NCBI RefSeq assembly: GCF_013204885.1 | Contig: NZ_JABMKX010000003.1 | Location: 461,720 to 525,719, forward strand | Source: Paenibacillus tritici | GTDB taxonomy: Bacteria; Bacillota; Bacilli; Paenibacillales; Paenibacillaceae | Length of the DNA stretch: 64,000 nucleotides | Direction: 5' to 3' | In this document: positions 61,416 through 64,000 of the stretch, piece after piece | How positions within the stretch are numbered: the first letter of the stretch is position 1 | Layout of the letters: each line of letters starts with the position of its first letter | Position numbers and translations under genes: made by a program | The notes under the pieces: generated by a model | Told to the model about the DNA's origin: nothing | Databases searched by the model: none | The model's input: the letters and a program-made list of their open reading frames with translations, nothing else

Positions 61416-61751
61416 ATGAAGGTAGCAAAACAAGTAGGAGATCAAATACGACACTATCGAAATCTTAAAGGACTGACCCAGGAACAACTGGCAGAAGTAG
61501 TAGATACATATGGCACCTATATCGGCCGATTAGAACGCGGCGAACAAAACGTGCAACTTGAAACCTTAGAAAAAATTGCAGATGCTTTACAAATAAGCGT
61601 TTACGCCTTATTTAATCATCCCCAATTCGACCATTTGAATAACCAGGAATGGATCTGGCAGGTTGTCCATCTGATGGAGGAACAATCTACCGATGATCAG
61701 GAGAGGGCTTTCCGTGTGTTAAGTGAGATGTTTAAGAAAACAGCGAAATAA
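61416..61751 (+). CDS. XRE-family transcriptional regulator
   Basis: This 111-residue protein has a Cro/C1-type helix-turn-helix at residues 8-65 (VGDQIRHYRNLKGLTQEQLAEVVDTYGTYIGRLERGEQNVQLETLEKIADAL) and a short helical tail. It is of the SinR/phage-repressor style. It is divergent from the HTH-TPR regulator with 229 bp between them, and GAGAGGTGGG precedes the ATG. A strong terminator follows. The target is unknown. Confidence 0.9.
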   Translation: MKVAKQVGDQIRHYRNLKGLTQEQLAEVVDTYGTYIGRLERGEQNVQLETLEKIADALQISVYALFNHPQFDHLNNQEWIWQVVHLMEEQSTDDQERAFRVLSEMFKKTAK

Positions 61752-61800
61752 ATGATTACACTTCAAATGAATTTATAACAAGACGTAAAATCCAAACACA

Positions 61801-61842
61801 AAGCGGGCAACGCCACTCAACTCAGGCGTTGCCCGCTTCTTT
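61801..61842 (+). terminator. Terminator after the XRE gene
   Basis: A 14-bp perfect stem (AAGCGGGCAACGCC / GGCGTTGCCCGCTT) with a 10-nt loop, followed by CTTTAT. Confidence 0.85.
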
Positions 61843-61861
61843 ATGATGAAATATTATAATT

Positions 61862-61924
61862 TATGTTGACGACCACATATTTAGATGTTATTGTAAGTGC
61901 ATGAAATATGTTGACGACCACATA
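61862..61924 (+). promoter_or_regulatory. Promoter with duplicated MarR-type operator
   Basis: TATGTTGACGACCACATA occurs identically at 61862-61879 and 61907-61924 and has inverted TATGT/ACATA arms. The first copy contains the -35 TTGACG (61866), with a 17-bp spacer to TATTGT (61889). The second lies downstream of the likely start point. Binding by the downstream MarR protein would block the promoter and the transcript start. Confidence 0.75.
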
Positions 61925-61941
61925 AATGCGAGGTGTTTGTA

Positions 61942-62409
61942 TTGGAGAATAGTAACAACAGCGAAACCATGAAGGATGAGATCAGCGCCATCGCCCAGTT
62001 CCCTGTAAGCTTTTCGATCTTCAGTCTGGCTCGTTCCCATCACCGGATTGCGGGACAACTGCTTCGCGAAGCAGGTTTATACCCGGGGCAGGAACTGGTG
62101 CTGATGCAGCTATGGCACCGCAACAGCCAGTCCCAGAATGATCTCACCAAATCATTGCGTCTTGATCACTCGACTATAGCGAAGTCCGTTCGTCGTTTGG
62201 AAGCCGCCGGTCTCGTCACCTGCAGCCGGTCCGAAGAGGATAAACGTGTAACCCTCGTCTCCCTCACCCCAGAAGGGCGTGACATTGAATCCAGAGTCAA
62301 TCAAGCTTGGCGCCAGCTGGAGGAGTTATCGACGGAACAGCTTAGTAAGGAAGAAAAAGTACAGTTTGAAGCCTTGGCCAAAAAGATAGCTGCGACATTA
62401 GAAAAATAA
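61942..62409 (+). CDS. MarR-family regulator
   Basis: This is about 155 residues with a winged helix, LYPGQELVLMQLWHRNSQSQNDLTKSLRLDHSTIAKSVRRLEAAGLVTCSRSEEDKRVTLVSLTPEG. Dimer helices lie at both ends. I start at TTG 61942, with GAGGTG 7 bp upstream; a GTG at 61933 is the alternative. It lies 44 bp before a quinone-reductase-like gene, which it probably represses together with itself through the duplicated operator. Confidence 0.9.
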   Translation: MENSNNSETMKDEISAIAQFPVSFSIFSLARSHHRIAGQLLREAGLYPGQELVLMQLWHRNSQSQNDLTKSLRLDHSTIAKSVRRLEAAGLVTCSRSEEDKRVTLVSLTPEGRDIESRVNQAWRQLEELSTEQLSKEEKVQFEALAKKIAATLEK

Positions 62410-62453
62410 ATGAAGTCCAATCCATCAATGAAAAATTAGAAGGAGTGATAAGC

Positions 62454-63392
62454 ATGTCTAAAAAATCTATGCAAGCAGTTCTGGTTAACGAATACGGGGG
62501 TCCAGACGTTATGAAGATTGAGAGCGTTGACCGTCCTCAACCGCAAGTGGATGAAATCCTAGTTCGTATCGTGTATGCTGCGGTTATCCCGCTTGATTTT
62601 AAGATTCGTAACGGTTGGCTTCAAGGTGTTTTTCCTATAACCTTCCCCTACATTCCAGGTTTCTATGCTTCGGGAGTTGTCGAAGAGGTGGGACCAAGCG
62701 TTACGGAGTTTAAGCCCGGTGATCGCGTTTTTGGCGGCATCAGAGGAGCTTATGCAGAATATGGCGTTGCGAAGGAACAAGACTTAATGACGATGCCTGA
62801 AAGCCTCACGTTCGAGGATGCTGCAACCATCAAAGCAGGGGCTGAAGCCGCCTGGAAGTCCTTGTTCACGGAAGGCGAACTCCAGTCCGGGCAGACCCTT
62901 CTGCTCCATGCGGCAGCAGGCGGTGTTGGACAATTTGCAGTTCAGCTGGCTAAATGGAAGGGAGCTACCGTGATTGCCACGGCATCCGCTTCTAACGTGG
63001 ACTTCGTTACATCGCTGGGGGCTGATCAAGTCATTGATTATACCAAGGCCAAATTCGAGGATGTCGCCAAAGACGTAGATCTGGTTGTGGATACCGTAGG
63101 AGGCGAGATAGAAGACAGATCCTGGAGTGTTCTGAAAAAAGGCGGAATCCTGGTCTCCCTGACGCAAGATCCATCCCAGGCAAACGCTGAAAAACATGAG
63201 GTTACTGCTAAGTTCAACACAAAATTCACTACCCGGGAAGACTTGCACACTCTAACGAAGTTAATAGCCGAAGGAATAATTACAGCCGAGATTGATTCTG
63301 TATTCCCGTTTACCCAAGCGGATCAAGCACTGGAGAAAAGCGAAGCAAGGCATGGACGGGGAAGAATTTTGCTGAATGTAAGCTCTACCTGA
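62454..63392 (+). CDS. NADPH:quinone reductase-like zinc-independent alcohol dehydrogenase
   Basis: This 312-residue MDR-superfamily protein has a GroES-like domain (KSMQAVLVNEYGGPDVMKIE, then YIPGFYASGVVEEVGPSVTEFKPGDRVFGG). A Rossmann domain with the NADPH loop TLLLHAAAGGVGQFAVQLAKWKGATVIATAS lies near residue 148. Zinc ligands are absent, as in quinone oxidoreductases. ATG 62454 follows AAGGAG by 8 bp. Regulation by the preceding MarR protein is likely, for electrophile or quinone stress. A strong terminator follows. Confidence 0.92.
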   Translation: MSKKSMQAVLVNEYGGPDVMKIESVDRPQPQVDEILVRIVYAAVIPLDFKIRNGWLQGVFPITFPYIPGFYASGVVEEVGPSVTEFKPGDRVFGGIRGAYAEYGVAKEQDLMTMPESLTFEDAATIKAGAEAAWKSLFTEGELQSGQTLLLHAAAGGVGQFAVQLAKWKGATVIATASASNVDFVTSLGADQVIDYTKAKFEDVAKDVDLVVDTVGGEIEDRSWSVLKKGGILVSLTQDPSQANAEKHEVTAKFNTKFTTREDLHTLTKLIAEGIITAEIDSVFPFTQADQALEKSEARHGRGRILLNVSST

Positions 63393-63399
63393 TGAAGGG

Positions 63400-63438
63400 A
63401 CACTACGTAGTGCAGGGTGCACTGCGTAGTGTTTTTTT
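63400..63438 (+). terminator. Terminator of the marR-reductase operon
   Basis: ACACTACGTAGTGCA / TGCACTGCGTAGTGT forms a 15-bp stem with one G-T pair and a GGG loop, followed by TTTTTTT. Confidence 0.9.
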
Positions 63439-63506
63439 GCTTGCTTGGCGTGACAGATAAGCTAAGTGGAATTAGTACATCTAATTTCGAGCCTATGGTG
63501 CAATTA

Positions 63507-64000
63507 GGTAGCGTCAAGAAGTTTGTGTAAGAGAGTAGAAGTACCTCCCCGGGTTACGGGTTGGGGGTGTAGGTGTTTCTGGGGGGAGGGGGAACCCCGA
63601 CCCCCAGAAACTGGATTCATCCGCTATGCTTCATCGGGTGTAGGCACGGAAGGGTAGCGGGATTCAAAGAGCTCAAGGAGCTTCTTTTTAACGGGTTCCA
63701 TCCCAAAGCCGGGGACGACCCGCTGCGCATGACGTTCATTGTAGTCGAGCATTTCCAGATACACGATTTTCTCCGCCGCATCCATATTCGTCAGACTGTT
63801 CATCGGTTTCAGGCGTTTGCGGATTTCCTTGTTCATTCGCTCAATCGGATTCGACGTGTAGATCGCTTTGCGGATGGGCTCCGGGTACTTGTAGAACGTC
63901 AGGAGGGTGGACAATTGCTCCTCCCAGGACTTCATTTCTTTCGGATATAGCTTGTTCCACTTGGCTTTGACCGTATCAAAATTTGCCCGGGCCACGACCT
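63507..64000 (-). mobile_element. IS256-family insertion sequence, right part (runs off window)
   Basis: The element contains a mutator-type transposase gene whose 3' end lies at 63624. The sequence near 63507-63535 (GGTAGCGTCAAGAAGTTTGT) has the look of an IS256-family terminal repeat. The other end is outside the window. An 11-bp hairpin (GTTTCTGGGGG / CCCCCAGAAAC, 63575-63611) lies between this end and the transposase stop. Confidence 0.7.
63624..64000 (-). CDS. IS256-family transposase, C-terminal part (partial)
   Basis: The last 125 residues of a DDE transposase of the mutator (IS256) family run in from beyond the window: KAKWNKLYPKEMKSWEEQL, then YPEPIRKAIYTSNPIERMNKEIRKRLK. The latter is the conserved TSNPIERxN block holding the catalytic Glu, followed by VYLEMLDYNERHAQR. 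The reading frame is open to the window edge, so the visible part is intact. Confidence 0.92.
   Translation of the reverse strand, partial: VVARANFDTVKAKWNKLYPKEMKSWEEQLSTLLTFYKYPEPIRKAIYTSNPIERMNKEIRKRLKPMNSLTNMDAAEKIVYLEMLDYNERHAQRVVPGFGMEPVKKKLLELFESRYPSVPTPDEA

Noticed and set aside
1..64000. tRNA, rRNA or replication origin
   Set aside because: No cloverleaf with TTCRA loop, no rRNA signature sequences and no DnaA-box cluster were noticed when reading both strands; small RNAs cannot be excluded by eye.

Overview
The window reads like a chromosome segment of a sporulating, carbohydrate-degrading Gram-positive of the Paenibacillus type. Support comes from an S-layer-anchored (SLH) glycosidase, a YesM/YesN-type two-component pair with an LplABC-type sugar ABC transporter, a Spo0E-like peptide, a Bacillus-style tre operon, strong AGGAGG ribosome-binding sites, and frequent TTG/GTG starts. 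No rRNA, tRNA, CRISPR array or prophage structure was recognised. The genus is an inference.

Layout. 1-1.4 kb: flotillin (cut by the window edge) and its NfeD partner. 2.5-5.7 kb: a TetR regulator with an MMPL exporter. 5.8-10 kb: a GNAT acetyltransferase, then an AT-rich accessory stretch with three decayed genes (DUF1877-like, IS4-type transposase, alpha/beta-hydrolase) around two exported proteins and a 39-residue membrane peptide. 10-13.5 kb: cardiolipin synthase, an HxlR regulator divergent from a flavodoxin-fold reductase, and a PhzF-like protein. 13.9-38.9 kb, all on the minus strand: a probable N-glycan utilisation locus. Its parts are a secreted SLH-anchored GH85 endoglycosidase, a sensor kinase and response regulator, a three-part ABC importer, and GH3, GH38, GH125, GH130, GH38 and GH20 enzymes. 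40.1-42.6 kb: two GH43 enzymes. 43.0-48.1 kb: treR, treP (with fused EIIA) and treA with two textbook tre operators. 49.4-53.6 kb: a Gfo/Idh dehydrogenase and a ThuA-like protein divergent from an AraC regulator and MFS transporter. 53.6-57.7 kb: an SGNH esterase, a PL3 pectate lyase and a polar amino-acid ABC transporter. 57.8-61.8 kb: a second AT-rich patch with a Spo0E peptide, two small exported proteins, an HTH-TPR regulator with an overlapping exported peptide gene, and an XRE regulator. 61.9-63.4 kb: a MarR regulator with a quinone-reductase-like enzyme. 63.5 kb to the end: an IS256-family element running off the window.

How it works together. The 14-39 kb block would cut glycans from glycoproteins at the cell surface, sense and import them, and trim alpha-mannose and GlcNAc inside the cell, with GH130 conserving energy by phosphorolysis of the Man-GlcNAc core. 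Two copies of a roughly 155-bp element sit between genes of this block. They fold into the same hairpin and carry a compensatory base-pair change.

Most unusual signals. (1) A 45-codon exported-peptide gene with its own Shine-Dalgarno sequence, nested in another frame in the 3' end of the HTH-TPR regulator: a probable peptide quorum-sensing pair. (2) Seven intergenic arrays from at least four sequence families that all share a 51 +/- 1 bp period. (3) The paired structured element in the glycan operon. (4) A roughly 48-bp site with 21-bp-spaced half-sites shared by the AraC/ThuA divergent promoter and the GH43 operon.
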